Source of the DNA: Trichoplusia ni
Lineage: Eukaryota; Arthropoda; Insecta; Lepidoptera; Noctuidae
Direction: 5' to 3'
DNA: 64,000 nucleotides
NCBI RefSeq assembly: GCF_003590095.1
Contig: NC_039478.1
Location: forward strand, 23,436,001-23,500,000
In this document: in pieces, positions 36,781 to 50,033 of the stretch
Numbering within the stretch: the stretch's first letter is position 1
How the letters are laid out: the number at the start of each line of letters is the position of its first letter
Translations under genes and position numbers: made by a program
The notes under the pieces: generated by a model
Told to the model about the DNA's origin: nothing
Database searches by the model: none
Seen by the model: only the letters and a program-made list of their open reading frames with translations

Positions 36781-39700
36781 ATTCATTTATTGGCTACGTC
36801 ACCACCGCTGCTCGCTGCAGCACTGCTACTGATTTTCAATTTTGGTATTTTTGATTAAAACTGCTTGTGTTATGTTCACTAAGTTTTGTAGGTTGTAAGT
36901 TAGAGAATTTGATAACTATTGGGAAGTGAAGCGCCGAAGCTTGTCCTATGCCTATCAGGAGTCCTAAAGGACCATGTCTTGTAACTGAGGAGGTTCGTTT
37001 TACTTTAATGTCTTAAATGAGTTCAGATCAAGATAGTCACAATACGGGTATAAAAGAAAATTGAAAAGATCTTCGAACCAAAACCAAACCGTTCAAATTA
37101 ATAACCACAGATTGTGCATCGGGGGGGTCCTTTCAAGTTGCACCAGCTTACATAACAAGTACCAGTAACTTATAACCCCATTCAATTTCAATATTAACTA
37201 CACATTTATTCAATCAACAGTATTAGCCTTAATGATTAGCCGGCGGCGTTCTCCCCACAACAGAGCTCACCAAACATCGCTTCATCCAATTAGACGGCAG
37301 AGCAAACATCTGCAGATTATCCAAATAATGTTCGTGGAACAATGGATCGCGATACATTGGTATAAGGGGGCGATCGGGCAAACAGCCTGCATCCATTGTG
37401 CTGCCAGCCAGACTAGGCTCGTGTGCTACCTACAACGACTGTATGTACAAAGAGGTTACATAACTACATTAAAGAACTCGACGGATTGATGGCAAAACCT
37501 TCATACAGTTAAGTCATCGATCACAACTTGCAATCAAGTTATCACTCAACGCTTATAGCGAACTACATCAACCAGTTTTAATATAAAACGATTGAAGCTA
37601 TTTAAAGATCCAAAGGACCACTTTTAATAGTCCTTTTGTCAATTATTTTAATCACTTCTATTGGCTGTTCTAGATTGTCCGCAGTTGATGGGAACTTTGT
37701 GAATTTATAACTAATTGCTCGATAGTTTGCTGAGCGATTATTTTCATGCTTAAAAATGAACAAGATCGACAAGGAACGAAATCGAAAAAAATATTTCCAA
37801 GAAATTTTCCTCCTCACTATTTAAGAGCTGGTCTTTAGGTACGAAAATTTTGCTATTTGCCGTATAAAATAGATTTTAGAAACATTTTCACAACTTTATA
37901 ATATTATTAACACAATAAGTAGCAGCTTTAGTTCTTTCACTTAACAGAGTTTTTTAATAATTAGCTTTTCACCAACATAGTGGGGAATGCATCGAAATCG
38001 CACGACAATGAATTAACTACAACTTCACTTTAAAGCACTTTTACAAAGTTCGTTAACTATTTGAAAAAAGAGATATTTTAACCGCTGTATTTACAAAAGC
38101 CGCTCAGTAATAGCTGTCGCTAAGCTGTCTCGATGTCTCGGACATTGTAAAGCTGAGACAAAAAAGAGTATGAATGAAGAAATCTCACTAAGAAATCCTT
38201 CGTTTGTAAATACAGCTATTCATCTGTTTTTGATTTACTCGTTACTTGGGGCGTAAAGGCAAGAGGAAGAAGTGGACTTGGTTTAAATTGATCAGGGGTG
38301 TATGCTAACGGTCCCAAGTATTACTAATATTTAGCTAACGGCTCATTCCGGGGCTGAGACCATGCGTCACCATTCTGCAACAATAACTCACAGCTGGCTC
38401 CGAATGTTTCCTCACAAACCCTGAACGGTGTGTCGGCCGCTTTACACCGCCTGAATATTTGACGGGTGGTCAGAACTCCACGCGATCTGATTTACTGCGA
38501 TCACATGTGAAATGAAACGATATTATAATTGTGGCTCGAGTAGTCTGTAGTTGTAGGTCTGGAGAAGGTAGTTAATACTAATATTGTTAACTAAGGTAGG
38601 TTTATTCAGAGATAAAACTTTGGAGTTAGGATGTAGGGATGGTTAGAATAGAAAAAAATATTCTTTTGTGAATGTTATCATTCCTATACCTGTATACGGA
38701 TCAGTATCCGAGATTTCCTTAAATAAATTCTACTAAAATTGCTAGATTTTCATCAGAACAGCGTAAATCTTCAACCTGACATGTAAGCCCACATATCCCG
38801 GAAGGTCCTTGACAGAAAAATACATAGTTCATTTTCTATGTTTAGTTCTCGACGTAAACATTTTTTTGCCAGCTTTGGAATGCAGAATAAATTTTGTTGT
38901 GGCATAGAGGGTTTCGCCAGGACAGTCATTTCCACAGCTAGTAAATTTAATCACACATATCCGGCTGCCACTTACGCCTGGCGAAGCGATATTCCAAGAA
39001 TTGCCGAGAAATACACTCAAGATTGACTTTGGCCATTCGAATTATATTTAGGATAACGTATGTGTGCAAATTCCATAACATCAGGCTATGAATTTTAGAT
39101 GAAAGCATCTAAAGCGTACTGAGGAACTGTCAGCATTCATTACGATCTAGTCACATGAATAAAAAGGTCAAAATAATTAAGTATACGTCTTACCTTCCAA
39201 AAATACATCAATAACTATAAAGTGTTGTACAATACGTACATAAAGAATAGATCTGTCTTCAAAATCACTTTTCACAAAATCCAAGTTCGATCCTGCTACA
39301 TAGTTGGTATCAGATCGCGTGTTGGCGGTGTCGATGTCGCTGTCGGCCTCAAAGTTCTACACTTCGTACATTGTTGCAGCGGGGTCAAGCCGCGTCAGCT
39401 CTCCAATAAGTTTAGTTTTACAAGGCACCCGCTAGTCGCTAGGTCACAACTTCCCTTTTGGTCCTACTTTATTCACTTTCCGACATTGCCCCTGACTTCT
39501 ATTCCAAGACATAGAAAGGGAAGTTTCGATTGGGAATAGTTTATTCTTCGGAGAATTGATGTTTTCAGTTGTTTGTTGGGCTTTGTCTGCATCTGAGTTA
39601 GACATTTTGGGGTCACTAAAAGTTGATAGTTTTATTTTTCCCCATAACTTTCTGAGCTCCGTTTGAGCCTCGATAGTTTCAGTAGAGTATTTACGATATT

Positions 39701-42649
39701 CAACTTGAGATGATATTTTCTACTGAAAATTGTCTGTGATTTAAAAGTGTGTATTTAAAAGTGATTGTAAAAACTCATCCTTATAACTACCTGATAAAAT
39801 CCGTCGCAAAATCAAGAGATAAACAAAGACATTAACGGCCCTCGCGCACCGCCTAAAACTACTATACATTCCCTATCAATTCAATTTAGAAAGCTAAGTA
39901 GTGTACCAGGTACGGAACCCGTACTCACTATGCCATAAATAAATCAATTCAAAACCGCTTGGGGTGTCCACCACTGGGGAACCCTAAATCCTGCGAGGGT
40001 GTCAGTAAATCAGGCGTTATTGTTGAATCCACTGGCTCCCGCTGGTCAAAGGTATTCCGATCTACTTAATAATATTATTTCGGTACTCCGCTTTCTGTTA
40101 TATGGCTCAAATAGCCTTAATTAAACAGTACCTAATAATAACTCTAAAAACAATAATTATTTTACAAGTTTGGTAATTATATAGCTGCAACAAAAGTTTG
40201 ATTTTGAAAAGCGCGTGATTTTACCCAACAACTGTGATAATGCAATTACTTTTTTATGCGGCCAAATCGACGACATACCGATGTTAGAAGTATTTTACCT
40301 CAAATCACCTGAAGGTTTGCAGGTAGCTATGAGAACAAATAAAGGTGACTAATACAGCAGCGCCGGCTGAAGAATGAGGATCGCAAGACAATGTGCGGAG
40401 AGCCAGCCGTGCACAATACACGCTGTACGGGGACACGGCGGGAAAGGAACATCCTGCAACTTGCTTTAACGTATTATATTTTTTCCGTTTTAAAACAAAA
40501 CGTGTTTCATTCGATATCGACCACAATAAAATAAAATTCTCAGGAGAAATGTGCCAGCAAAATATAATCTAACGAGACACTTGATTATATTATGCTCATA
40601 TAGCGTACTTTGCGTCGATGTATATATTACCACTCTTAAGAGGGCCAGAAGATTTTCCACACACAACGTTCACATACCTAGTTCATAATCCTAGATAAAA
40701 TAGATTCCATATTTAAAACTTTTCGGTTCTCTGCATATATATATGGTAGGTATAGGTCATACAGTCAGAAAGTGTTACGACCTTTTTTTCAAGAAAAGCC
40801 ACCTGATATTTGTCTGGCAACAGTTGCGTGCTTTTAAAAGCCATTACATTGTCAGAGTAACTTTAGTTTGGAGTGACCTTTTCGGATATGTACGTTACAA
40901 GACAGCAGTTAAGCCTCTGTGCACGAGCGGCTTCGCCACTTGCACGGAGGTGCACTCGGTTTCAAGCTTCACCGACGTCTCTAGTGATGGGCTATGTCGA
41001 TATTTTCAACAGTCATCGATTGCATAAAAAAATTGACAACATTTTGTTGGTTAGACGTTTAAAGACGTTAGACGGTTATTTTTCTGTCAAGTCATGCATG
41101 CATTGTTTAATTACAGATAAAACTATAAAATGTAGAATTAAAAAAGTAGGTAAGTTTTAACGCTTAATTCGGAGGTAGAAAAGAGCCTTGAAAATCCGAG
41201 CTACTTAATTGCAAGCATTAGTATGACGGGCTTTACCTGTATTATGAAAAATTATAGAGCTTTAATTTAATCAATTCAATTGTAGGTTACTCCGGCTAAT
41301 ATTACTTCATAGTGTCATAAAGCATTAAGTTGTCGACTTTGAAAAACCATTTTTTATGCGCATCCCTATTCTTGTTAAAGTTTGATCAGGACCCCTCATT
41401 ACGTTTTTTCATGTGAATACTTCAGTACTGGAGGCCAGCCGTCCGTGATTTTGTCGAAGCGAGATGACTGAGCCTTCACCAACACAAGCTATGCCGAGAC
41501 TTAAGCCTTTATTTGCTAACCTATAAAGTCCAATTTTCGAAGACGAAAGTCATACTTTACAATTAACAGTTAAAGGTATCCAACCTATTTCTTGAACGCA
41601 GTAAACTCATTTATAAGGCGAAATGTTATTCATAAGCACTCGTAAAATATCAGTTAAGTCGCTAAACAAACACAACAGTTTGGAGCAGGGGGCCGACTGT
41701 AAACACAGCGGAGTGCCGGCTCCTCACCCTCCGGCCATCGCGTGCACAAGCAATAAAAAAATAGTTACCGCTGTCTCGGTGTATTAAAAAAACCCAACCA
41801 CAGATTAAAAAGTTCCCCGCGTCTGTAAACTCTAATTAGAAGCAAGTGAAAAACAAGATTTCCACATGGGGACAACGAATTTTTATTTCACAAGTCTACG
41901 GAGAAAAAATTCTAATTTCTTTTTACGACATTAAGTTACTTAGAAGTCACGGCCACTTGGGCGCGAAGGGCTAATTATTTTTTTTTCCGAAGCCGTCCGA
42001 ATAACGGCCGCTGAAGTTGGTTCCCGCCATAATTGGAAAATTTACGCGCCGTTTCATTACCCGGGGCTGGTTTTTAATCACCATGTTTTTATGCCAATTA
42101 ATATTTGGCAATTTTTACGAATTGAATTTGGAACGAGTATTTTTATTCTTTTGATAAAATTGTGCTGGGTGGGTTTTGTTTATGAATGGTAGATTTTTGT
42201 AAAGATTTTCACTCTATGCAAACATTTTGTGGCACAATTTGAAAAAATTGGTCTGTCTAAAATAATAACTAATGCTTTTAAGGACGTAAATAAAACGATA
42301 AGATTCTTTACGGTATTGGATCGACGAATAGAATACATAATTCATTTTAATATCTCAGATTCCCGGAAACCAGTGCAATTGATGGGGTAATTTGGTTTTC
42401 CATTGTATTTGCTTACAATCATCAACTTTGACAGGCAAAACGCTTGATACCGACAACAAATAACGATGTTTCCTTTGAACATTTATTTATAAGACAAGTG
42501 AGTTTTACTTTATTTTCATATCGAAATGAGGAATATGTCAATTACAAACATGGATTATGGGACCATTTGTGATGAGTTATAATGCGTCAAGGTTAATAGC
42601 TGTGTAAGAAGGATAAATGAAGAGAAGAGGAAACCAGTTATGTAAGGTA

Positions 42650-42890
42650 TGTGTCAGCATGTCACAGGCATTCAAATCCGACATCATGAGTCCAGTATCC
42701 CCAAACATGTTGAGGTCGGATTGAAGGTTAATGGGACGCAGCTAAGTACCAGTGTTTTACAAGGAATCTCAATCCAGTGACCTGGTCAATGCGATACCCC
42801 TTGGTTATTTATCAGACTTTCTAGCTTCTAGCTTCTAACTATCTACCCGTAACGACTGCCAGAAAAGTATGAACAGCAGGAGGATCTCAA
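42650..42890 (+). repeat. Dispersed repeat D
   Basis: It has 'acatgttgaggtcgg', 'cgcagctaagtaccagtgtt', 'gataccccttggttatt' and 'ctacccgtaacgactgcc'. It is in the same orientation as 29381-29575, and the 5' portion is better preserved here. Confidence 0.6.
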
Positions 42891-45639
42891 TTCAGTCAGT
42901 ATTTTTTTACGTACTTACGGTGATTATATGTATATATCTTTTTTTAAAGGGTAATAGCTGTCATTTAATTATTTCCAATTCAAATTTATTTATTCTATCA
43001 AATAGACCGATAGTTGTATTACTTTCGAGCTTAAGCTTAGGCTTAATTTGATCTGATATCAGAAGGTCTTCCTCAACACTAAAAACGAAAAAATAAACTA
43101 TTTTATACGAAACAAAGAAGTGAATAATAAACTGAATGACAAAATACATCTGCTGAAATACTTTTTTATTAATAATAATTATTTCATTTGCCATAAGGTG
43201 CAGTAGCCACTAGGTATCAATTAATTTGAAATAATACGTCATCACCATGCCTCAGAGTAAAGCAGGCTACTGCTATCGTAGTGCTTATAACTCGATACCT
43301 CAGAGTCGTTATTGTTGCAGTAGTTTCTATCAAACACTCCCCTTTGTGCAGTTTTAAAAACAAAAAGTTCTCGCTCCCACGCCCGGGACCTACATTCATA
43401 ATCTGATCCAGGATTTCACCCAAATTCAGCTGGCACTTAATTCGTTCAGGGAATTAGTTTTGCACGAACGTAATTAAGGAAAGTTTTCGGATTAACCACC
43501 TTGTTTTTCTACTTGTAACGACCAACCAAAATAAGTCTTCCGTCCCTCCCGCAGTGTGCCAAAGCTTGCCAGCTCGGACTGTCATGTTTGGGGAACGGGA
43601 GCTCCATGTAAAATGGTCGTTGTCACAACATTTTTCGGCCACTTATTTAGTTTTAGTTTAGTAACGGTGTTTCGGAAACTCGCCGCCCCCTAGACAGTGA
43701 GATATTTGCTAATTTCGTTGTTGCAAATTTGTTTTGTTACCGGTTTGTTATTCTCGCGGCCGCGGCGACACCGCCTGTTAGCGGCTCGATTTTTAAAATA
43801 AGGACTTCGTGGAAATTTTTGCTTCTCGAAATATGGCGGATGGAGTTTTTAAAACAGCTTTGTTTGTTTGCAGGGACAGGTGGGAGAAGAAGGATATTTT
43901 AATTCTAATGCGTTTTGAGAAAAACTCATAGTTTTTAGAACAAAAAAATGGTGATAGATAAGCCGCTTACGTTATTACCGTCCCACCATGTTTCAGACTT
44001 ACGCCAGACGCTATTAAGTCAGATTTTACGATGGACACAAATAGAGGGAATCCTTGTGTAGCTGTTAGGTCTCGTATTGTTTCATTATCTATCACTTTAA
44101 AAAGACCTTCCAGAACATCCTTTTAGGATTAGCGGCGAAATCCATTACCCTGCATTTAGAATGGCACATAGTCAAAAAAAATAAAACAGTTCTATGGAAC
44201 TAGTATCTCTAATCTTTTCTCTCTTCTCTGAATCACAGAAGTTTTTTCTTGTGTGTGTGAAGTAACTTTACAGTACAACTGTGTAACACATATATATAAA
44301 AACAACTTCATTGTTTAAATCAATTCAGATATGTATCCACTGCTGTACAGAGACCTCCAGGTTAGTTAGGTGTTTAAAAAAGGTAAAAAAATCTTTCGTC
44401 TTACAACATTAAATAGTTGATTTCATTTGTTGCTTAAAGACCAGTACCTACGGTTTTTCAGTACTTTAATTAATGCAGAACGTAAATAACAGAATTTTAA
44501 TACTACACGACGTGTTAACTTAGTTGGTGACCTGAGCCCCATATATTTGGATAACTATCTTAATATATTAGTTAATTTATACGTAATCTACTCGTTTATA
44601 AATAAGTAAGTTTTTCTAAAACTTCAGTACAAAAGAAAACAAAAGTTTGTCGATTCCAATTCAACCAGTTTGGACTCATTTTTGTTTTGAATTCGTTATT
44701 ATTATTGTTATTTTTAACTTCTGTCCGCACACGGTCTCTCAGTAAATTAGGTTACTCGTTGATAAATTATTTAAATGAAGAACAGAATCGTTCAGATTTT
44801 GTTTCTAAATTAACAGACTCGACCAGATAGGCACGAAATCGGTGCATTTAACTAATTTCGAATACAATGGATAGCCATAGTTAGTTTGTGGAGCAAATTG
44901 ATTAGTGGTTTCATTGCTTCCTCTAATGATTTGAATCTTTACTGATAAGGTGTTTTTTTTAAAAGGGAGTTTTAAAAGCTTGACGGGTCGATTTGAACGG
45001 ATTGATTTTAATTCATTTCGTTTTGTTCAAGAATGTGAATTATGTGCGAGTGTCCATAGACATGTTTCATCAAAATCGGTCAAGCCATTTGAATTGTGGA
45101 TGTGAAACTTTTTACAATAGAGGATTTATTTTATATTATTGGTATCTTTCCGTGATTATAATTATTGCTTTTGTAAAACAATTGACAGCATACTTCAACA
45201 GTTGTTCAGTTAGAGATTTTGATTTTGATTTGATTTGATTGAACGGACCAAGATAAATTAGAATGGTCATTTGATTTACTTACTTATATTTCGCTATATG
45301 CATAGGTGTAGTAGAAACTATGAAACAAAAAAAAAAAAAATAAGACAGTCCCCTTTAAAAATAGGAATGTAAAGAACAGTAGTTACTCGAATGTGAATAT
45401 TATTTCAATCATTTCTACGTAGCTGGCACCCTAGAGGCTACATAGCCAAGGAGTAGCGTTACTTTTGAAAAAAAAAACAAAAGAAAATTCAAGGGAATGC
45501 CCGACATAAATTGTACTGCTCGTGGGAGCTCGCGTTTGCATACCCGCCGAGTAGGATGACTGTGCTGCGGTACTATGCGGGACAGAATATTTTGTTTGCT
45601 CATAAGTTTAAGCTCTTATTCACATTTTTTCCCACTTTT

Positions 45640-45850
45640 TATAGTCACTTTCTTGTTTGTTTGTCGTTTCGGTTGGATTTTTGTAACTAAATTTTAAGGC
45701 ACTTCCCGAAAAGCCAGCAGGCTGCAATTTTCGGGGTAGCTTCAAACCGGATGACAATGCAATTTACAACTATAAAAATGCCTGGACTGATTTTGATAAT
45801 TTGAATGCATTGACAATTAGTAGCGTGGGTATTGAGATTTCTTAAATCTA
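45640..45850 (+). repeat. Dispersed repeat E, copy 1
   Basis: It starts 'cactttcttgtttgtttgtc' and includes 'cgtttcggttggatttttg', 'gatgacaatgcaatttacaa' and 'ggactgattttga'. The match with 51340-51550 runs over about 150 bp. The class is unknown. Confidence 0.75.
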
Positions 45851-46344
45851 TTTATTATTTCGATATCGCATAGCTATTATATGAAACATTAGATACGTAT
45901 AAAATCAATTTAAAAGATAGTTGGTAATATTATTAAAGCGGCACTTGTGGCCTACAACCTTGCGGTTGATACTCTGGTATTAGAAATCTTTGATATTTCA
46001 TTCAATACACTATCTATAGGGCGTTCTGAACTTAGCTGGAGTGATTACTTTTAGATAGGCATTATAGTCTCTATCTAAAAATGCCACTTGTTTATTTATG
46101 TCAAAAAGGCCAAATAAAATATTCTTAATCAGAACTCGGATGCTACTGAATAATGCGATTACCATTTAGTAACACCAGCTTCTTACTACTTACATAACCA
46201 GGCACATATTATAGAAGTTTTTGATATATTTTTTCTGTATCTATTAAAACCTATGCAAAAGAACTGCATACAAATAAATTCTCTTGTATATTTTCCCTAA
46301 ATTGAAATAAAATTAAAACAAAGTGTCCTTGTTAACTATCTATT

Positions 46345-46480
46345 CAGCGTGGGCACCGTAGTCACGCACACAGCTACGCCCACACACGGCACACACGCTC
46401 GCCGTAGGGCCGCGCGCGCTCGGTTCCCGCGCTCCGGGCATGATTTCCCGCGTGGTGCAGCCCTGGCCGAGTCCGATGCT
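46345..46480. other. CpG-rich island in intergenic DNA
   Basis: A compact GC-rich block with CACACG runs and 'ggccgcgcgcgctcggttcc' lies about 1.6 kb from the LanB2 3' end. It could be a promoter of an unannotated transcript or a repeat. No coding frame is recognisable. Confidence 0.35.
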
Positions 46481-46630
46481 TAAGCTTTTATCATATACCT
46501 ACATTGCTCTACCTTAAGTTTCTGTTTGTTTATGTTTTTTCATATGTAACTTGGATTAGTTGGTTTTTGTTAGTCCCGTTTTGAATGTTCTTTTTGATTT
46601 ATTACCTTCTTATATTAAATTTTGTTTTAT

Positions 46631-46990
46631 ACTAGCTGTCCCGGCGAACTGCGTACCGCCTAACAGTCTATGATAATAATGAAGACAAAAGCACATATAC
46701 ATAAAATACAAGATAAAAGACAACAACTTTTCCTATAGGGTACTGCTATTTACAACAAAACCAATAGACTTAGAATCAATACTCAAAATTTTAATAAGAC
46801 CAAATTAAAGCTATTCCACGTTAAATGAAGAAGAATGAACTAAATGGGTTCATCCAGTTCGAAATTCTGAGGTAACAAACATAAAAAAATACTGACCTAT
46901 TGAGGACCTCCACCATTTTGAAGTCGGTTAAGAAAGGTTAAATGTATTTCTAAACCTCTTAAAAATCCGATCAGACAAATCTATATCTAT
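46631..46990 (-). mobile_element. Mobile-element remnant starting 'actagctgtcccggcg'
   Basis: The block 'ctgtcccggcgaactgcgta' is a recurrent lepidopteran repeat terminus. The body includes 'ttcatccagttcgaaattct'. The other end is lost or interrupted by the Lep1-type element that follows directly. Confidence 0.5.
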
Positions 46991-46996
46991 ACTAAT

Positions 46997-47250
46997 CTAT
47001 ACTAATATATAAAGCTGAAGAGTTTGTTTGTTTGTTTGAACGCGCTAATCTCAGGAACTACTGGTCCAAATTGAAAAATTATTTTTGTGTTGAATAGACT
47101 ATTCATCGAGGAAGGCTTTAGGCTATAAACCATCACGCTGCGACTAATATGAGGGAAGATACAATGGAAAATGTGAAAAAAAACAGGGCAGGTATAAATC
47201 ATAACATATATCTTCTACCCACGGGGACGAAGTCGCGGGCAACAGCTAGT
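46997..47250 (+). mobile_element. Lep1-type Helitron-like element, copy 2
   Basis: It has the same ends and order as 8465-8716. The duplicated 'ctatactaat' just before it suggests slippage or nested insertion at the 5' boundary. Confidence 0.7.
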
Positions 47251-47520
47251 GTCTTGATAAAATTATACTAAGAACATAATTGTTATACGTAAACAGGGTA
47301 AGTATGAGTCGAACTCGCGCACACAGAGCTTCTATATTTACGTACTCAAAAGTAAGAAGTTTCAGTACCTAACCTATCATCATTAGTGACACATCCAAGG
47401 AATCGTGAAAATCGAGAAAATGACTATCGGTATTGGCCCACAGATCGTGTAATGGATGTAGTTCCATACAAGGCGGAGATGCCGCTTTGCATTTCAGCCT
47501 CTAAAGCTCAAAAGGGCTTC

Positions 47521-47600
47521 CTTTCGAGCCTTTCGGCCACAATTCTCTGGCCTATTGGTCTGCTACACCGGAGGTCGTGAGTTCGATTCCCACCCAAATG
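47521..47600 (+). repeat. SINE family B head fragment
   Basis: 'ggcctattggtctgctacac' and 'ggaggtcgtgagttcgattc' match the tRNA-like head of the copies at 12211 and 60152 in reverse orientation. Confidence 0.6.
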
Positions 47601-47647
47601 ATCTGTGTCTTAATCATTTATGTAGGTATGCAATGAAACTATTTAGA

Positions 47648-47882
47648 AATAATAATAATAAATGCGGACAACATCACATACATTGTTTCTGAACCCAAAG
47701 TAAGTTGCTAAAGCACTTGTGTTATGGAATTCAGATACAACGAAGGTACCAGAAACACCCAGACCCGAGACAATGTAGAAATATGATTTTTTACATTGAC
47801 CCGACCGGGGATCGAACCCGGGACCTCAGAGTTAGCGACACCTTGAAACCGGTGCGTACGCCACTCGACCACGGAGGTCGTC
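47648..47882 (-). repeat. tRNA-derived SINE, family C, copy 2
   Basis: The minus strand reads 'gacctccgtggtcgagtggc' and, later, 'cgggttcgatccccggtcgg', good A- and B-box matches. It has an AT-rich (ATT)n tail at the low-coordinate end. It sits just beyond the LanB2 polyadenylation region. Confidence 0.8.
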
Positions 47883-48003
47883 ATCAATATATAGTTATTC
47901 GACCATTTTTTACTTATTACATGCCATTTAGGTACTTACGAGTGGCCAGCGGCGATATTACACGCAAAATGTGTGCATACTGCTATTAAACAAATAAAAT
48001 AAA

Positions 48004-49402
48004 AGCAGATATTTTGTGAATGTTTTATTACAAATAAATACTATAAATGCTACAATACAATATTACTCACAAAATTATTCTTCAGTAAAGAAACGTATAA
48101 AAATTATAGTAAAAAAAAAACATCTAAATAACGCACGTCTCGTCAATAAAATTCTTTGGCGAACTTAAACAAGGAATATTTTTTAATCCGAATTCTTAAA
48201 GGACTCTAAGCACGACGTAGAACTTATGTATGTACGTATATTTACAATGGTACCAATATAATATGGCACAATTAAACGCAGACGCCTCATACACTTATCA
48301 TTATTTCAGTTTCTTATACATCTAATTACGAAAATGCAGATAGTAAATGCTCTTGGTTGTATAATCGCGTGGAATATTGTAAAGGAATTGATTCGTTGAA
48401 AGTGTGTTGAAATATTGTTTAATAACAGCGGCCTTAGTCTAATATTATGAAACAATGAAAGTCAAATCCTGACTATTTAAATATTTTAGTCAATACGTTG
48501 AGTTTCTAGTTTAAGTACTCTTGTAGCTAAACACGCGATAATACAAAGATAAAAAAATAATTTATTTAACATTATTGGTAATATGTTGGTTGTTTAATAA
48601 TGTTATTTTTGAATACGCGAAACATACACAAAAATGTCGGTACATCAAATATCGCGATGGGTTCTGAACGAATTTTTGTTATTTTTTTTATCTTTTAAGG
48701 CACTTTAAATACCAGGGAATGCAAGTCTTCGGTATCATATGATATATTTTTCCAAACTACACCAAATTAGGTTCGGATCTCGAAAACTTGCGTTCCCACA
48801 AGCATAAATTACCCAACGCAAAATGAAAATGACTTAAAAACACGTATTTTTTTTAAAGTACAGGCTCTCAAATAGTAATATTTATTATGTGAAACAACGG
48901 AGCGTATTCTTAAGGCGAAGTGCATCTTCTTTCATCTCTTAAATTATTTATTAGTTTTTTTTTATAACTATAGTAACTTAAGGCACTTATTTCAGGCAGA
49001 TAAGGCTGAAGTTTGGTGCGAGATTCTAGATTTTATAATTTTAATAAGTAAAAAAAAGCTTTAAATTAAATGTACGACTGGACATTTTTACGTTAATAAT
49101 TAATTTGACATATATTAAATGTTTTTTTAAAAGAACTCTTGTATACATAGTTTTATTATGTAATGCTTAAATAAATATCCAAACTGTTGCTATACGTTAA
49201 AAATCACTTGATAAGTCACAAAGAAAGAGTTCACACAGTCAATTCAGTGTTACCTAGCAAATAAATCAATAAAGCACAGATTTTTTGGCTTTTAAACGAC
49301 ATCTAAAAAAACTACTTTTGTTGAGAGTTACGTAGCTGTATATTAAAGGCACCAAACTTCAAAAGGTGTGTTATATTAGTAGGTGAGGGTTGTCGCAGGT
49401 GG
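48004..49402 (-). other. LanB2 3' UTR
   Basis: Non-coding, AT-rich sequence after the TAA at 49403-49405. On the minus strand AATAAA appears at 48024-48029 (TTTATT on the plus strand), close to the SINE boundary at 47882. Other AT-rich signals occur nearer the stop, so the true length is uncertain. Confidence 0.55.
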
Positions 49403-49547
49403 TTAGCGGAAGTTCCTGCTGGGCCCCTCGGTGGGCTCCAGCACGATGCGCTTGAAGCAGCCCTCGGGCAGCTGGCTCAGTATCTCCTTGATGTTCTGCA
49501 CCTCAAGGTGCAGGTGGTCGTGTTCATCCTCGTACTGTTTCATCCAC
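49403..49547 (-). CDS. LanB2: LanB2 last coding exon: coiled-coil end and C-terminal Cys
   Basis: The acceptor aatactag opens residues 1112-1159 and TAA. The coiled-coil heptads run to about residue 1138. Then comes LPEGCF, with Cys1142 in the position of the gamma-chain cysteine that is disulfide-bonded to the beta chain. The tail is KRIVLEPTEGPSRNFR. Vertebrate gamma-1 ends soon after the cysteine with a Glu third from the end that integrins need; here the third-last residue is Asn. Confidence 0.95.
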
Positions 49548-49939
49548 CTAGTATTAAAGAGTAGGATGTTGAGAATGATGCTTAAATTTGGAATTAAATT
49601 GATTTGTCGTCTATTAGACATGACTATAAATTTGTGAAAATTTAATAAAATATATGTTTCTTTAGAGACTTAAAGCTGTGAGGCAAATCAAATCGAACAA
49701 CTCCTTCGTCCAATTGTCGCATTCAGCCAATTACAAAGTTTAATTTTTATAAAGACAATCATAATCAAAATAGGTTGACTCGAATGGGAGCTATATTCCA
49801 TTCACGAAACATACTTACAACATAATCAAGGTCATATGGCTAGTATTTAGGACCTGGCCTTATGACGACTATTCTTGTAGACACAAAGATAACATCTGCG
49901 TTATCAAATTACAAACAGAAAAAGTGAATATTGTCCTAC

Positions 49940-50033
49940 CTCTGATGGTTATTCTTGGCTTCGGTCAGACTCTTGATCTTGCCGTCCAGGTCGACCGCTA
50001 TGAGGTCAGCCTCTGCCTTGTCCAAGCTCTCCT
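49940..50033 (-). CDS. LanB2: LanB2 coding exon (coiled coil, residues 1081-1112)
   Basis: Bounded by acceptor ttgttacag and donor gtagga; 94 nt, split codons at both ends that join correctly with its neighbours. It encodes charged heptad sequence (SLDKAEADLIAVDL and onwards), part of the long triple coiled coil. Confidence 0.93.

Larger units (their letters stand above)
28261..48003. other. Intergenic region between convergent acj6 and LanB2
   Basis: Nearly 20 kb without a recognisable protein-coding gene. Named repeats are at 28338, 28855, 29381, 29596, 29871, 33004, 42650, 45640, 46631, 46997, 47521 and 47648. Small GC-rich islands lie near 31340, 36670, 41690, 42000, 43750 and 46370. Stretches 30170-33000, 33130-36300, 37500-41600 and 43900-45600 show nothing I can name. 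The longest open frames (under 135 codons) lack domain resemblance. Confidence 0.7.

Noticed and set aside
47800..47882. tRNA gene on the minus strand
   Set aside because: It has a good B-box but belongs to a 235-bp SINE with a second copy at 29596.
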